From the NCBI RefSeq assembly GCF_014654365.1, contig NZ_BNAY01000001.1:62001-126000 (forward strand): 64,000 bases of DNA. The letters are read 5' to 3'. The stretch's first letter is position 1; every line of letters starts with the position of its first letter. The notes below the pieces were generated by a model, which had not been told where the DNA came from, did no database searches, and worked only from the letters and a program-made list of their open reading frames with translations. A program made the position numbers and the translations under genes. This document shows, in pieces, positions 26,579 through 35,021 of this stretch. This DNA comes from Amycolatopsis oliviviridis. GTDB lineage: Bacteria; Actinomycetota; Actinomycetes; Mycobacteriales; Pseudonocardiaceae.

Positions 26579-27727
26579 ATGGGGGACCTCTTCGCGAGCT
26601 GGCGCGACCGCATCGACGCGAACAGCGAGCGTGCAGTCGATCTCTACGTCCGGGAGCTGGCGGGTTTCCGCGAGATCGCGATCACCGCGAAGGCACGTGC
26701 GGCGATGCTGGACTTCGCCGTGTTCCTCCGGCGCCGCACGATCTCGCTGATCGCCGAGGACCTGCCGTTCACGGAAGCCGACCTGTCGTCCATCGCCGCG
26801 ATCGGGCGGGACCGCGCGGCCAGTGGGATCTCGTTCGCCGCGCAACGTGACGTCCTGCGGATGCACCACTCGCTGATGCTGCGGGAGGTGGACGAGGCCG
26901 CGGGCCGGCACGATCTCGACGACGTGATGCGTACGCTCGCCTGGTGGCCGACGCGGGGCCTGACCGCGCCGGCCGCCTACACCCGCGGCTATCTCCTCGG
27001 GCAGGGAACGGTTCTGCCCGAGGTCGAGCGCGTGCGGCAGCTGACGAGGCTGATCGTCGCCGACGATCCCGCGGCCGCCGAACTGGCCGGGATCCTGGCG
27101 GTGCCCGTGCCCGACCGGCCCCTGGTCGTCGTATGCCGGGTGCCCGGTGAATCGCGGATACCGGACGACCGGTTCCGGGCGGAAGCGTTGCGGCATCTGC
27201 TGTCCCGGCAGCGGATCCCACTGTCCTGGGAGGAGCCGGGAGAGTTCGTGGCGGTGGTCGCCGACGCGGCGGCCGCCGCGCGGATGGTCCGGGATTTCGT
27301 CGAGAGCACAGGACTTCCGGTCGCGGTCGGCGCGAGCCATGCGACAGGTGGCAGGGTCGCGGCGGCGTTCGCCGGCGCCCGGGAACTCAGCCGGGTGGCG
27401 CCGGTCCGGCCGGCACCGGGAACCGTGCACTACCTGACCGACCTGTTCGCCGAGGTCGGGGCGAACAGATTGCCTCCGGTCGACGGCTGGTTGCGCGAGG
27501 TGTCCGGCAGGCTCGCCACCGGCCCGCGGTTGGTCGGCACCCTGGATGCCTTCTACCGCAACGACATGAGCCGGTCGCGGACCGCGGCGTCGCTGAACAT
27601 CCATCCGAGGACCCTGGACTACCGGCTGAGCCGGGTGCGTGACCTCACCGGCCTCGATCCGGTGTCCGTCCGCGGCGTCCGGATCCTGAGCACGGTGGTG
27701 AACCGGGCGCTGGCCGCACCGTCATGA
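26579..27727 (+). CDS. PucR-type helix-turn-helix regulator (first of a tandem pair)
   Basis: This 382-aa protein starts at ATG 26579 with AGGGAGGGG upstream. The first ~170 residues are a helical sensor-like domain (RsbT/CdaR-like style), then an alpha/beta GGDEF-like middle region. The C-terminal PucR HTH_30 is recognisable from LVGTLDAFYRNDMSRSRTAA, SLNIHPRTLDYRLSRVRDLTG and LSTVV. Such regulators control catabolic or specialised-metabolite genes. Its stop overlaps the start of a paralogue by 4 bases (ATGA), so the two are made together and may form heteromers. No obvious target lies in the operon itself. Confidence 0.85.
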   Translation: MGDLFASWRDRIDANSERAVDLYVRELAGFREIAITAKARAAMLDFAVFLRRRTISLIAEDLPFTEADLSSIAAIGRDRAASGISFAAQRDVLRMHHSLMLREVDEAAGRHDLDDVMRTLAWWPTRGLTAPAAYTRGYLLGQGTVLPEVERVRQLTRLIVADDPAAAELAGILAVPVPDRPLVVVCRVPGESRIPDDRFRAEALRHLLSRQRIPLSWEEPGEFVAVVADAAAAARMVRDFVESTGLPVAVGASHATGGRVAAAFAGARELSRVAPVRPAPGTVHYLTDLFAEVGANRLPPVDGWLREVSGRLATGPRLVGTLDAFYRNDMSRSRTAASLNIHPRTLDYRLSRVRDLTGLDPVSVRGVRILSTVVNRALAAPS

Positions 27728-28860
27728 GCGATCTGTTGCGGCAGTTGAGAAGCCGGGCGGAGGCCAACGCCAAGAGGTACGTGGACCTGTGTCTGGAAGA
27801 GCTTCCGGAGTGCGCCGCGGCCGCCCGGGATTCCCGCAAGCACCAAGAGATGCTCGACTTCGCGGTGTTCACCAGGACCCGGACGGTGGAGCTGGGCGCC
27901 GAGGGCGGCCCGCTGACGGCCGACGACCTCGCGGTGGTCGAGTCCATGGGCCTGCGCCGGGGCGAGGACGGCATGTCGTTCGAGACCGTGCGCCGTCTGC
28001 TCACCCTGCACACCACCGCGACACTGCGCGAGATCGGGGAGGCGTCCGGTCCCCGCGACATGGACGCCGGGATGCGGTTGCTCGGCTGGTTGAGCCCGCA
28101 GATGGCGGTGGCCCAACGGGTCTACACCCTCGGCTATACGACCGGTGTCCGGAGACATCTTCCGATCTTGGCGCGCGTGCGGCGGTTCGCCGAACTGGCG
28201 CTCGAAGCCGACCCGGACGCGCCGGTCTGCGCGGATTCCTGCGGCATCCGCCTGCCCGACCGCTACCTCGTGATCGTGGTGCGGCCGTCGGCCCCGCCCG
28301 TCGCGCCGTCCGACCTCGTGCACGCGGCGTGGGATCGGCACGGGATCCCGGCCACCTGGCGTGAACCGGACGAGTTCGTCGCGCTCGTCCCGGCCGGCGA
28401 ACGGGAGGTGGCGGGTGCCCTGATCCGGGAAGTCGCCGAGATCGCCGGGCAGCCGTGTTCCGTCGGCGTGGCCACCGGTCCACCCGGCACGCTGGACGAA
28501 GCGTTCGCGCTGGCCGTGCGGATCAGCAGGGTGACACCGGCCGAACGGTCCCCGAGCCACCTCCATACCGTCGGTGACGTGTTCCTGGAGCTGGGGGCGG
28601 CGGAACTGCCGGAGATCGGCAGCTGGTTGCACGACCTCGCCCGGCTGCTGGACGGCGGTCCCGACTTGGTGAGCACTCTGGACGCCTACTACCGCTACGA
28701 CCTGAGCCGGCCCCGCGCCGCCGCGTCGCTGCACATCCACGCCAGGACGCTGGATTTCCGGTTACGCCGGATCCGGGAACTGACCGGGATCGACCCGGGA
28801 ACCGCGCACGGCATCCGGGTGCTCAGCACCGTCGTGTCGTGGGCCGCGGCGGGCAGGTGA
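27724..28860 (+). CDS. PucR-type helix-turn-helix regulator (second of a tandem pair)
   Basis: This 378-aa protein is a paralogue of the preceding gene along its whole length. Matching blocks include MLDFAVFTRTRTVEL, the LRREIGEA-type helix, the hydrophobic RLPDRYLVIVV strand and the C-terminal HTH LDAYYRYDLSRPRAAAS...IHARTLDFRLRRIRELTG. It is translationally coupled (ATGA). The pair arose by tandem duplication and has diverged clearly. The divergent sensor halves suggest different signals or a heteromeric regulator. It converges with the small secreted-protein gene 47 nt beyond its stop. Confidence 0.85.
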   Translation: MSDLLRQLRSRAEANAKRYVDLCLEELPECAAAARDSRKHQEMLDFAVFTRTRTVELGAEGGPLTADDLAVVESMGLRRGEDGMSFETVRRLLTLHTTATLREIGEASGPRDMDAGMRLLGWLSPQMAVAQRVYTLGYTTGVRRHLPILARVRRFAELALEADPDAPVCADSCGIRLPDRYLVIVVRPSAPPVAPSDLVHAAWDRHGIPATWREPDEFVALVPAGEREVAGALIREVAEIAGQPCSVGVATGPPGTLDEAFALAVRISRVTPAERSPSHLHTVGDVFLELGAAELPEIGSWLHDLARLLDGGPDLVSTLDAYYRYDLSRPRAAASLHIHARTLDFRLRRIRELTGIDPGTAHGIRVLSTVVSWAAAGR

Positions 28861-28907
28861 GTGGCGGACAACCCGGATGTCTCCAGGTTGCCCGCCGAAT
28901 CAGGTGG

Positions 28908-29426
28908 TCAGAACAAAAGCGCTTCACCGACGGCACCGATGCACGGGCCGTTCGGAGTGGTGACCGCGACGGTCAGGAATGCCGCTGGTGCCGACGGGAT
29001 CCCGGTGAACACCGTGGTCGAGGTCTGGAAATCCGCGGTGTTCGGGGAACCCGAGTCGCCGAAAACGCCGCTGAGCCGGGTGGGAATGTTCACGTACACA
29101 CCGTTCAGCTTGTGTGAACTCACCGGTCCCTGAGTGCTCTTGTAGCCGTAGGTGATCTGTGTCTCCCTGACGCTCGCGAGCTTGAGATTGAGAAAGATCG
29201 AGCCGCAGGTGCCGGTCACGGTGGCGTTGGTGGTCACGTCGTCTTTACCCTGCAGGTTCAGCGGCACGGTGATGGATTTGGTCGTCCCCACGGGGACGGG
29301 CGACGCGGGCGAACCGGCTTGTGCCGGACCCGCGCCGATCACCAACCCGAGCACGGCGAGCAGCGCCAGGAGAGCCGCCATGCCGGGGCGGGCGAGCCGC
29401 ACCGGCCGAACAGATTCATGGTTCAT
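28908..29426 (-). CDS. small secreted protein, unknown function
   Basis: This 172-aa protein has a clear Sec signal peptide (positively charged start, hydrophobic core MAALLALLAVLGLVIGA, cleavage near AQA-GSP). The mature part is beta-rich and Thr/Ser/Val-rich, with two cysteines (GTCGS and GPCIG), probably one disulfide. No known domain is recognised. The gene is monocistronic, with a GAGAATTC-rich leader upstream. It is likely an extracellular or cell-wall-associated protein. Confidence 0.7.
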   Translation of the reverse strand: MNHESVRPVRLARPGMAALLALLAVLGLVIGAGPAQAGSPASPVPVGTTKSITVPLNLQGKDDVTTNATVTGTCGSIFLNLKLASVRETQITYGYKSTQGPVSSHKLNGVYVNIPTRLSGVFGDSGSPNTADFQTSTTVFTGIPSAPAAFLTVAVTTPNGPCIGAVGEALLF

Positions 29427-29815
29427 GAGAATTCTCCTTGAGAGGTTCCCTGTTGGTGCGGCAAGCGTGTCAGGACGTCGTCGGACCCAACTATGTGAAT
29501 CCGCGTGAACCGGCGCTCGAAGTCAAGATCGGCTTGTCACATCCCGAAAAACACCCGGCGCCGGGCCGCAATTACCCGGTAGCGGTGACCGGGCTTTCTC
29601 AAGCCGGACTTCGAAAGTCGTAGGCGAAATGCCGTAACAGCGTCGAGAATTCGGCCCATCAAAGGCACTGCTCGCTTCGAAGTATGATGCGCGAGAGTGA
29701 ACTTTCTCGACAATGGACGAGTCGCGGCGGACACTCGTTGGCGCGCAGCACCCTGCGAGCAAAAGCACTGTTGCGCTCAGTTCCCCGCTCCCATCATTTG
29801 GCGAAAAGGAACCTC
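29427..29815. other. intergenic spacer
   Basis: This 389-nt spacer lies between the divergent secreted-protein gene (minus) and the intradiol dioxygenase gene (plus). It is A/T richer near 29560-29700. It must hold both promoters. I see no gene, repeat or clear operator. Confidence 0.5.
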
Positions 29816-30583
29816 ATGCATGACGATGATGAGCCGGTAGGCCAGGTTCTCGGCAGGCGGCAGGCGTTGATTCTGCTCGGCGCCGCCGGTGTGACCCTCG
29901 GTGTCGCCGGATCCGCCACGGCGAATGCCGCCACCTCCACCTCGGGTTCGCCCGAGATCTGCACGCTGGACTGTGTGGTCAAGCCAGAGCAAATGGAGGG
30001 CCCGTATTTCGTAGACGAACGGCTCAATCGCTCCGATATCCGCACTGAACCAGCCACTGGAAGACCGGTAGCCGGCACCGCGCTGGCGATCAATTTCACC
30101 GTTCAGCAAATTCGTCAGCAGCAGTGCACGCCACTACCGGGAGCGATGGTCGACCTCTGGCAGTGTGACGCGCTCGGGCTGTACTCCGACATTCCGTCCC
30201 AGGGAAGCTCCGGCCGTCGATTCCTGCGCGGTTACCAGAACACCGACCAAGCGGGGGTGGCCCGGTTCACCACCATTCTTCCTGGTTGGTACACGGGGCG
30301 TACGCTGCATATCCACATCAAAATACGCACCGTCGGAACCAACGGCAGGCCCTACGAGTTCACCTCGCAGCTTTACTTCACGCCCGAATTCGGCGCGGCC
30401 TATCTGCGGACCGACCCGTACCGGCGGAAAGGCCCGGCCGACACGACCAACAGCCGGGACGCGATCTACCGCAGCGGCGGGGCCCAAATGCTGCTGCGTC
30501 CGCAGCAGGCAGGAACCGGCTACACTGCGGACTTCGCGATCGGCCTCGACCTGTCCAACACCCAAGTCGGCCGTCCCGACTAG
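29816..30583 (+). CDS. Tat-exported intradiol ring-cleavage dioxygenase
   Basis: This 255-aa protein starts at ATG 29816 with AAAAGGA upstream. The N-terminus has a Tat signal (LGRRQALILLGAAGVTLG...SATANAA). The mature part is the catechol/protocatechuate intradiol dioxygenase fold. The four Fe(III) ligands are visible: Tyr in EGPYFVDE, Tyr in PGWYTGRT, and two His in LHIHIKI. It cleaves catechol-type rings between the hydroxyls with O2. Extracellular intradiol enzymes of actinomycetes act on lignin-type or plant catechols. The gene is monocistronic, followed by a 23-bp perfect hairpin. Confidence 0.88.
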   Translation: MHDDDEPVGQVLGRRQALILLGAAGVTLGVAGSATANAATSTSGSPEICTLDCVVKPEQMEGPYFVDERLNRSDIRTEPATGRPVAGTALAINFTVQQIRQQQCTPLPGAMVDLWQCDALGLYSDIPSQGSSGRRFLRGYQNTDQAGVARFTTILPGWYTGRTLHIHIKIRTVGTNGRPYEFTSQLYFTPEFGAAYLRTDPYRRKGPADTTNSRDAIYRSGGAQMLLRPQQAGTGYTADFAIGLDLSNTQVGRPD

Positions 30584-30610
30584 CGGCATTCCTGCCCCTG
30601 CCGGTGCTTG

Positions 30611-30665
30611 GTCCGTGAAGGCCTCCTTGAGGGACTCTGGGGCCCTCAAGGAGGCCTTCACGGAC
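30611..30665. terminator. 23-bp perfect inverted repeat
   Basis: Arms at 30611-30633 and 30643-30665 are perfectly complementary over 23 bp (left arm begins GTCCGTGAAGGCCTCCTT) with a 9-nt loop. It lies 28 nt beyond the dioxygenase stop. It is a strong terminator-type hairpin sharing the GTGAAGGCC word with the spacer at 17479-17597. Confidence 0.7.
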
Positions 30666-30716
30666 TGGCGCTCCGGGGGCGATCAGCGAGGAGAAGGGAC
30701 TTCTCTCATCGGACGT

Positions 30717-30740
30717 CGCATCGGCCATCTGGCCGATGCG
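30717..30740. repeat. 10-bp inverted repeat upstream of the protease gene
   Basis: CGCATCGGCC-ATCT-GGCCGATGCG, a perfect 10-bp stem with a 4-nt loop, about 90 nt upstream of the protease start. It may be a second terminator for the upstream gene or a regulatory site for the protease; position alone does not decide. Confidence 0.5.
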
Positions 30741-30829
30741 TGCCCGGCCGATGAGCCGATCCCGAGGTGATCTTCACCCCATAGCGTGACGACTGTCAGC
30801 AATTCGTCATCTACGGGGAGATCGCGAGA

Positions 30830-31627
30830 ATGTTTCGCAAGACAGGGATACTGGCGGCCGGGATGGCCGCGCTGGGAGCGGTGCTGGTACCGGGGATCGC
30901 CGCGGCGGCCGAAGGGCCGACGCCCTACGTCATCGGCGGGCACGACGCCACCGAGGACTACTCGTTCATGGTGTCGTTGCAGCAGGGCGGGAGGCATTTT
31001 TGCGGCGGCTCGCTGATCAGCGAGGACTGGGTGGTGACAGCGGCGCACTGCGTGCAGGGAGCGCGGCCGGAGCAGATCAGGACCAGGATCGGGGCGCGGC
31101 AGCACAACAGCGGGGGCACCGAGACCGGCGTCAGCCGGATCATCGTGCATCCGGACTTCGGCGGGGAGAAGCCGTCGGGCGGGGACATCGCGCTGGTGCG
31201 GTTGGACAAACCCGTGACCGAGCAGCCGATCAAGATCGCCGAGGCCCTGGGCGACGCGGGAACGGCGACTCGGATCCTCGGCTGGGGTGAGCACTGCGTC
31301 GAGCAGAATTGCGGGGCGCCGGAGATCCTCCAGGAACTGGACACCAAGGTCATGCCGGCGGAGAAATGCCGCGATGTGGCCACGGGCAAGGAGATCTGCA
31401 CCGGTTCCGACACACCGGACGCGATGGGCTGCTACGGGGACTCGGGCGGGCCGCAGATCAAGGGCAGGCCGGGTGAATGGGAACTGGTCGGTGCCACGAG
31501 CCGCGATGGTGACACGGACCCGAAGTGCGCCAGCGGCCTGGGTATTTGGACCGATGTGACGGTGTACCGGGACTGGATCGCCGAGCAGCAGGCGAGCTCT
31601 TCGAACCAGGGATCAACCGTGGCGTGA
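30830..31627 (+). CDS. secreted trypsin-like serine protease (S1 family)
   Basis: This 265-aa protein has a Sec signal peptide (MFRKTGILAAGMAALGAVLVPGIAAAA) and a short propeptide. The mature chymotrypsin fold starts at VIGGHDATEDYSFMVSLQ. The catalytic triad is visible: His in TAAHC, Asp in DIALVRL, Ser in GCYGDSGGP. Disulfide Cys pairs are conserved. The residue six before the catalytic Ser is Asp (DAMGCYGDSG), consistent with trypsin-like Arg/Lys specificity. It acts outside the cell. The gene is monocistronic and followed by a long hairpin. Confidence 0.93.
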   Translation: MFRKTGILAAGMAALGAVLVPGIAAAAEGPTPYVIGGHDATEDYSFMVSLQQGGRHFCGGSLISEDWVVTAAHCVQGARPEQIRTRIGARQHNSGGTETGVSRIIVHPDFGGEKPSGGDIALVRLDKPVTEQPIKIAEALGDAGTATRILGWGEHCVEQNCGAPEILQELDTKVMPAEKCRDVATGKEICTGSDTPDAMGCYGDSGGPQIKGRPGEWELVGATSRDGDTDPKCASGLGIWTDVTVYRDWIAEQQASSSNQGSTVA

Positions 31628-31641
31628 TGCCGGGATGTGCC

Positions 31642-31688
31642 GCGAAAGCCACTTCCGCGACGTTCACCGTCGCGGAAGTGGCTTTCGC
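31642..31688. terminator. 21-bp perfect inverted repeat
   Basis: Arms at 31642-31662 and 31668-31688 pair over 21 bp (left arm begins GCGAAAGCCACTTCCGCG) around the 5-nt loop TTCAC. It starts 14 nt after the protease stop and faces the convergent DUF4231 gene, so it is a probable bidirectional terminator. Confidence 0.7.
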
Positions 31689-31788
31689 ACTACCTTCGGG
31701 GCGGGTTCAGCTGCACATCGCAGATGTTCGCGCCGGACTTCGCGGCTGCGGTCGCCCCTTTGGCGTGGATCAGCGGTAGCTGTCGGAC

Positions 31789-32445
31789 TCAAGACGTGCC
31801 TCCTGCTCCTTGGGTGGCAGACGCCGCGGCTGAACGGCGCTGCTTCAAGATCTCTTCGGGCAGCCGAACCGAACCCGTGATGGTGTCCTGCTCGTACTCC
31901 AACACCTGGTTCAGATCGTCGATCGCCTGCTTCGTCTCTTCGTGAGCCCGTACCCGATCCGGCTTGGGCGCAAGCGTCAACTCCAGCAGCGCCAACTCCC
32001 AGCGTCGGACAATGATCTCCACGGCGAGCCGCTGGGTCCGATACAACCGCCAGTTCTCATTCCACGAGTAGAACGCTCGCACCGAACCCACCAAGGCGAT
32101 GCCGACGCTGATGCCGGTCAAAATCAGGTTCTGGTAGCTCGACTCCACGGTGACAGTGGGCAGGAACGTGACCATGAAGGGAAAAGTCACGCTCAAGACG
32201 ATCTCGATGAACCCGGTCAGGCGAAACCAGTTCATATGCCAGGTGCCGTACCGGCGATACCGTCGTCCTTCGCGTGCCACCGCTCGATCGACCAGGTCGG
32301 CGTGTACCGGAAAGACTTCGGTCACCGTCTCGCTCCACGGATACTTCGAGCGGCGTTTGCGGACTTTCCGCTCGCGCCGTCGAGCCGACCGCGACGGATC
32401 TTCCTCTGCTGCTGTCAGCGTCCCGATATCCGACGGTTCGTCCAT
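31789..32445 (-). CDS. DUF4231/SLATT-like two-helix membrane protein
   Basis: This 218-aa protein starts at ATG 32445 (GGAGG just upstream; longer in-frame starts are possible). A basic N-terminus (SARRRERKVRKRR) precedes a conserved helix and two transmembrane segments (FIEIVLSVTFPFMVTFLP and NLILTGISVGIALVGSVRAFY). A C-terminal amphipathic helical region follows (NWRLYRTQRLAVEIIVRRWE). This layout matches DUF4231, related to SLATT domains, which are often membrane effectors in nucleotide-sensing conflict systems. No nucleotide cyclase or sensor is adjacent, so a defence role is only a possibility here. Confidence 0.65.
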   Translation of the reverse strand: MDEPSDIGTLTAAEEDPSRSARRRERKVRKRRSKYPWSETVTEVFPVHADLVDRAVAREGRRYRRYGTWHMNWFRLTGFIEIVLSVTFPFMVTFLPTVTVESSYQNLILTGISVGIALVGSVRAFYSWNENWRLYRTQRLAVEIIVRRWELALLELTLAPKPDRVRAHEETKQAIDDLNQVLEYEQDTITGSVRLPEEILKQRRSAAASATQGAGGTS

Positions 32446-32586
32446 GGCCTCCGGCCCCCTGCCGTTCGACTTGCGTCGCGGTCTTGAGCGGCGCATGGCC
32501 AATCAGTCGGTCTCCGCTGCTGTGAGCGTTTCGACCTGCGCTTTGTCGCGACGGAATCGTGACCACGAATTCGGCCGATCGCCGGG

Positions 32587-33930
32587 CTAGCGGATGTTCG
32601 CCGGCCAGCGGGGGTGCTCGGCGTCGATGACGAAGTCGTGGCTGTGCCGCCAGACGCCGTCGTCGCCCCGCACCGCGTCCGCGAGATGCTCGGCGTCGAC
32701 GGGGTGCTGGTGGGTGTGTTCGAGTCGCGGCGGGTCGTGTCGCGGCCAGGCGCGGACGGCGACGGCGAGGCCGAGTAGTGCGAGGGTGCCGAGAGCGAGC
32801 CAGGTGATGGTGAAGCCGGCTGTGGTGGCGAGCCATCCCGCGATGGGGTAAGCGAGCAGCCAGCAGGCGTGGGAGAGGGAGAACTGGGCGGCGAAGATCG
32901 CGGGCCGGTCGCCGGGGTGGCTGGATCTGCGCAGGACCCGGCCGATGGGGGTGAGGACCAGCCCGGTGCCGAGTCCGATGACCGCCCACACGGCCAGTGC
33001 GGCGTCCCAACGCCGGTCGCCGGTGTCCGCAGTGGACAGTGCGATCGCCCCGAGGATTCCCGCGAGGAGGGTGCCGCCGCCGGTGAGCATGACGGTGCGT
33101 TCGGGGATCCGGCCGAGGACGCGGGGGAGCAGGAGCGCGACCAGGATGGTGCCGACGCCGTTCCCGGCCAGCAGCAGTGCGACGTCAGCTTGGGACCGGC
33201 CCAAAGTGTCCTGGACGTAGTTCACGGTGTTGACCATGACTACCGAGCCGACCGCGGCGACGACCAGGTCGAGGCCGAGTGTTCCCCGTAGGCGCGGGGT
33301 CGCGGCGAACACCTTGATCCCGGCCACCGTGCGGTCCCAGGCCCCGCCACGATGGCTGCGCGTCGCGTCGGGGATGCGGGTGCTCAGGACCAGGGCGGCT
33401 GAGGCGACGAAGCCGATCGAGGTGCCGGTGAACAGCCAGTGGAAGGACACGAGGCTGAGTACGGCGGCGGCCAGGAGCGGGCTGAGCAGGCTTTCCATCG
33501 TCGAGGCCAGCTGGGACAGCGACAGCGCCTTCGTGTAGTCGCGCTCGCCGGGCAGGATGTCGGGGAGGACGGCCTGGAAGGTCGGGGTGAACGCCGCCGA
33601 GGCGGACTGCAGGACGACGATGAGGACGTAGATCTGCCAGACCTGGTCGACGAACGGCAGCGCGAGGACCACGAGCGCACGGGCCGCGTCCAGGGAGACG
33701 AGGAACAGGCGGCGCGGTACCCGGTCGGCGTAGGCGCCTGCGAGTGGCGCGATCGTGACGTAGGTGATCATCTTGATGGCCAGCGCGGTGCCCAGGACGG
33801 CCCCGGCGCCGGCCCCGGCCAAGTCGTAGGCCAGCAGGCCGAGCGCTACGGTCGTCAATCCAGTGCCGAACAGCGCGACCAGCTGCGCCCCGAACAGATG
33901 CCGGTAGTCCCGATGCCCGAGCAAGGACAC
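32587..33930 (-). CDS. MFS transporter with His-rich C-terminal tail
   Basis: This 447-aa protein has about 12 transmembrane segments and the MFS motif-A region (GAYADRVPRRLFLVSLD) between TM2 and TM3. The C-terminal ~45 residues are hydrophilic and rich in His, Asp and Glu (LEHTHQHPVDAEHLADAV, then WRHSHDF), suggesting metal binding. It is transcribed divergently from an ArsR-type repressor 46 nt away. That pairing is typical of metal or metalloid efflux systems, so a divalent-metal exporter is likely. The start is GTG 33930 with GAGGAG upstream. Confidence 0.82.
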   Translation of the reverse strand: MSLLGHRDYRHLFGAQLVALFGTGLTTVALGLLAYDLAGAGAGAVLGTALAIKMITYVTIAPLAGAYADRVPRRLFLVSLDAARALVVLALPFVDQVWQIYVLIVVLQSASAAFTPTFQAVLPDILPGERDYTKALSLSQLASTMESLLSPLLAAAVLSLVSFHWLFTGTSIGFVASAALVLSTRIPDATRSHRGGAWDRTVAGIKVFAATPRLRGTLGLDLVVAAVGSVVMVNTVNYVQDTLGRSQADVALLLAGNGVGTILVALLLPRVLGRIPERTVMLTGGGTLLAGILGAIALSTADTGDRRWDAALAVWAVIGLGTGLVLTPIGRVLRRSSHPGDRPAIFAAQFSLSHACWLLAYPIAGWLATTAGFTITWLALGTLALLGLAVAVRAWPRHDPPRLEHTHQHPVDAEHLADAVRGDDGVWRHSHDFVIDAEHPRWPANIR

Positions 33931-33974
33931 GTTTCACCACTCCTCGTGCTCGACGCCCCTTCCATGATAGGTGC

Positions 33975-33990
33975 TCATGTACGCACATGA
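33975..33990. promoter_or_regulatory. probable ArsR-family operator over the start codon
   Basis: Perfect inverted repeat TCATGT-ACGC-ACATGA. It lies across the ArsR start (ATG 33977) in the short spacer shared with the divergent MFS gene. Binding there would block both the regulator and, by proximity, the transporter promoter. Confidence 0.5.
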
Positions 33991-34327
33991 CGAATCCGGT
34001 GACCAGTGGACCCGGTTGCCGCCGGATGACCAGGTCGAAGCCGCCTCCACGGCGCTGCGGATGCTGGCCGATCCGACCAGGATGCGAATGCTGTGGCTGC
34101 TCAGCGGGGAGGAGTACGACGTCGCGTCGCTGGCGGCCGCGGTCGCGATCGCGCGTCCGGCGGTGTCCCAGCACCTGGCCAAGCTCAAGCTGGCCGGGCT
34201 GGTCTCCCAGCGCCGGGACGGCCGCCGGATCCTCTACCGCGCCCGCGGCGGGCACGTCCGGCGGCTGCTGGCCGAGGTTATGAACGCCGCCGACCATCAC
34301 CTGCACGGGATCCCCGACCACGACTGA
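33977..34327 (+). CDS. ArsR/SmtB-family metal-responsive repressor
   Basis: This 116-aa winged-helix protein has the ArsR core: STALRMLADPTRMRMLWLL, then the recognition helix ARPAVSQHLAKLKLAGLV and the wing QRRDGRRILYRA. The C-terminal helix carries a His/Asp cluster (NAADHHLHGIPDHD) that fits an alpha-5 metal site (Zn, Ni or Co type). GTG 33971 is an alternative start, two codons upstream. It is divergent from the His-tailed MFS gene, so it should repress that pump and itself until metal binds. Confidence 0.88.
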   Translation: MYAHDESGDQWTRLPPDDQVEAASTALRMLADPTRMRMLWLLSGEEYDVASLAAAVAIARPAVSQHLAKLKLAGLVSQRRDGRRILYRARGGHVRRLLAEVMNAADHHLHGIPDHD

Positions 34328-34412
34328 GCCGAGCGTCATCGACGCCGGCCGAATCCTTGCGCCGACGCCCCGTGCTTTCGCCCTCGGTGTCGGGCTGGGA
34401 GACGATGACGGC

Positions 34413-35021
34413 GTGACCCGGAAGCTGATGTTGCTGCTCGAACTGGTCCTCGCCGTCCTCGGTGTGGTCTGGCTGGTCTTGTTCCTCCGGGACAAGACGT
34501 CGCTCGTCCCGTTGCTGGCGTGGGACTTGGTCGCGATCGGGTACCTGGTCACGGGCTGGGTGGAGATGCGCCGCGAGCTGCCCGCCCGCGACCCCGAGGA
34601 TCTGCGCTCGCTCGCCGGCCCGCGCTGGTACACGCAGCTTTTCGCCCTGATGATCAGTTGCTCCGGGCTGGCCGGTGGTCTCATGGTGATCGCGAACCGC
34701 GGCGAGGACGACATCAGCCAGGCCGCTCAGGCGGTCGCCGCGGTGACGATCCTGTTGTCCTGGTTGCTGTTGCATTCGGCGTTCGCGCAGCTCTACGCGC
34801 GGGAGTACGCCGCCGACGGCGGGCTGGACTTCCCGGAGTGCCCGGTGCCGCAGTTCACCGAGTTCCTCTACTTCGCCATCACGATCGGGACGTCCTTCGC
34901 GGTCTCCGACGTCACCGTCACCACCCGGCCGATGCGGCGCCGCGTCATCGCCCACAGTGTCGTCAGCTTCTTCTTCAACGCCGTCCTCATCGCCATCGCC
35001 ATCGATTGGCTCAAAGGATGA
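34413..35021 (+). CDS. DUF1345 family membrane protein
   Basis: This 202-aa protein has five or six hydrophobic segments (LMLLLELVLAVLGVVWLVLFL at the start). The conserved block FTEFLYFAITIGTSFAVSDV...MRRRVIAHSVVSFFFNAV is typical of DUF1345 integral membrane proteins, whose function is not established. It starts with GTG 34413, 85 nt after the ArsR stop on the same strand, so it may be read through from that promoter. The next operon starts 383 nt later. Confidence 0.82.
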   Translation: MTRKLMLLLELVLAVLGVVWLVLFLRDKTSLVPLLAWDLVAIGYLVTGWVEMRRELPARDPEDLRSLAGPRWYTQLFALMISCSGLAGGLMVIANRGEDDISQAAQAVAAVTILLSWLLLHSAFAQLYAREYAADGGLDFPECPVPQFTEFLYFAITIGTSFAVSDVTVTTRPMRRRVIAHSVVSFFFNAVLIAIAIDWLKG

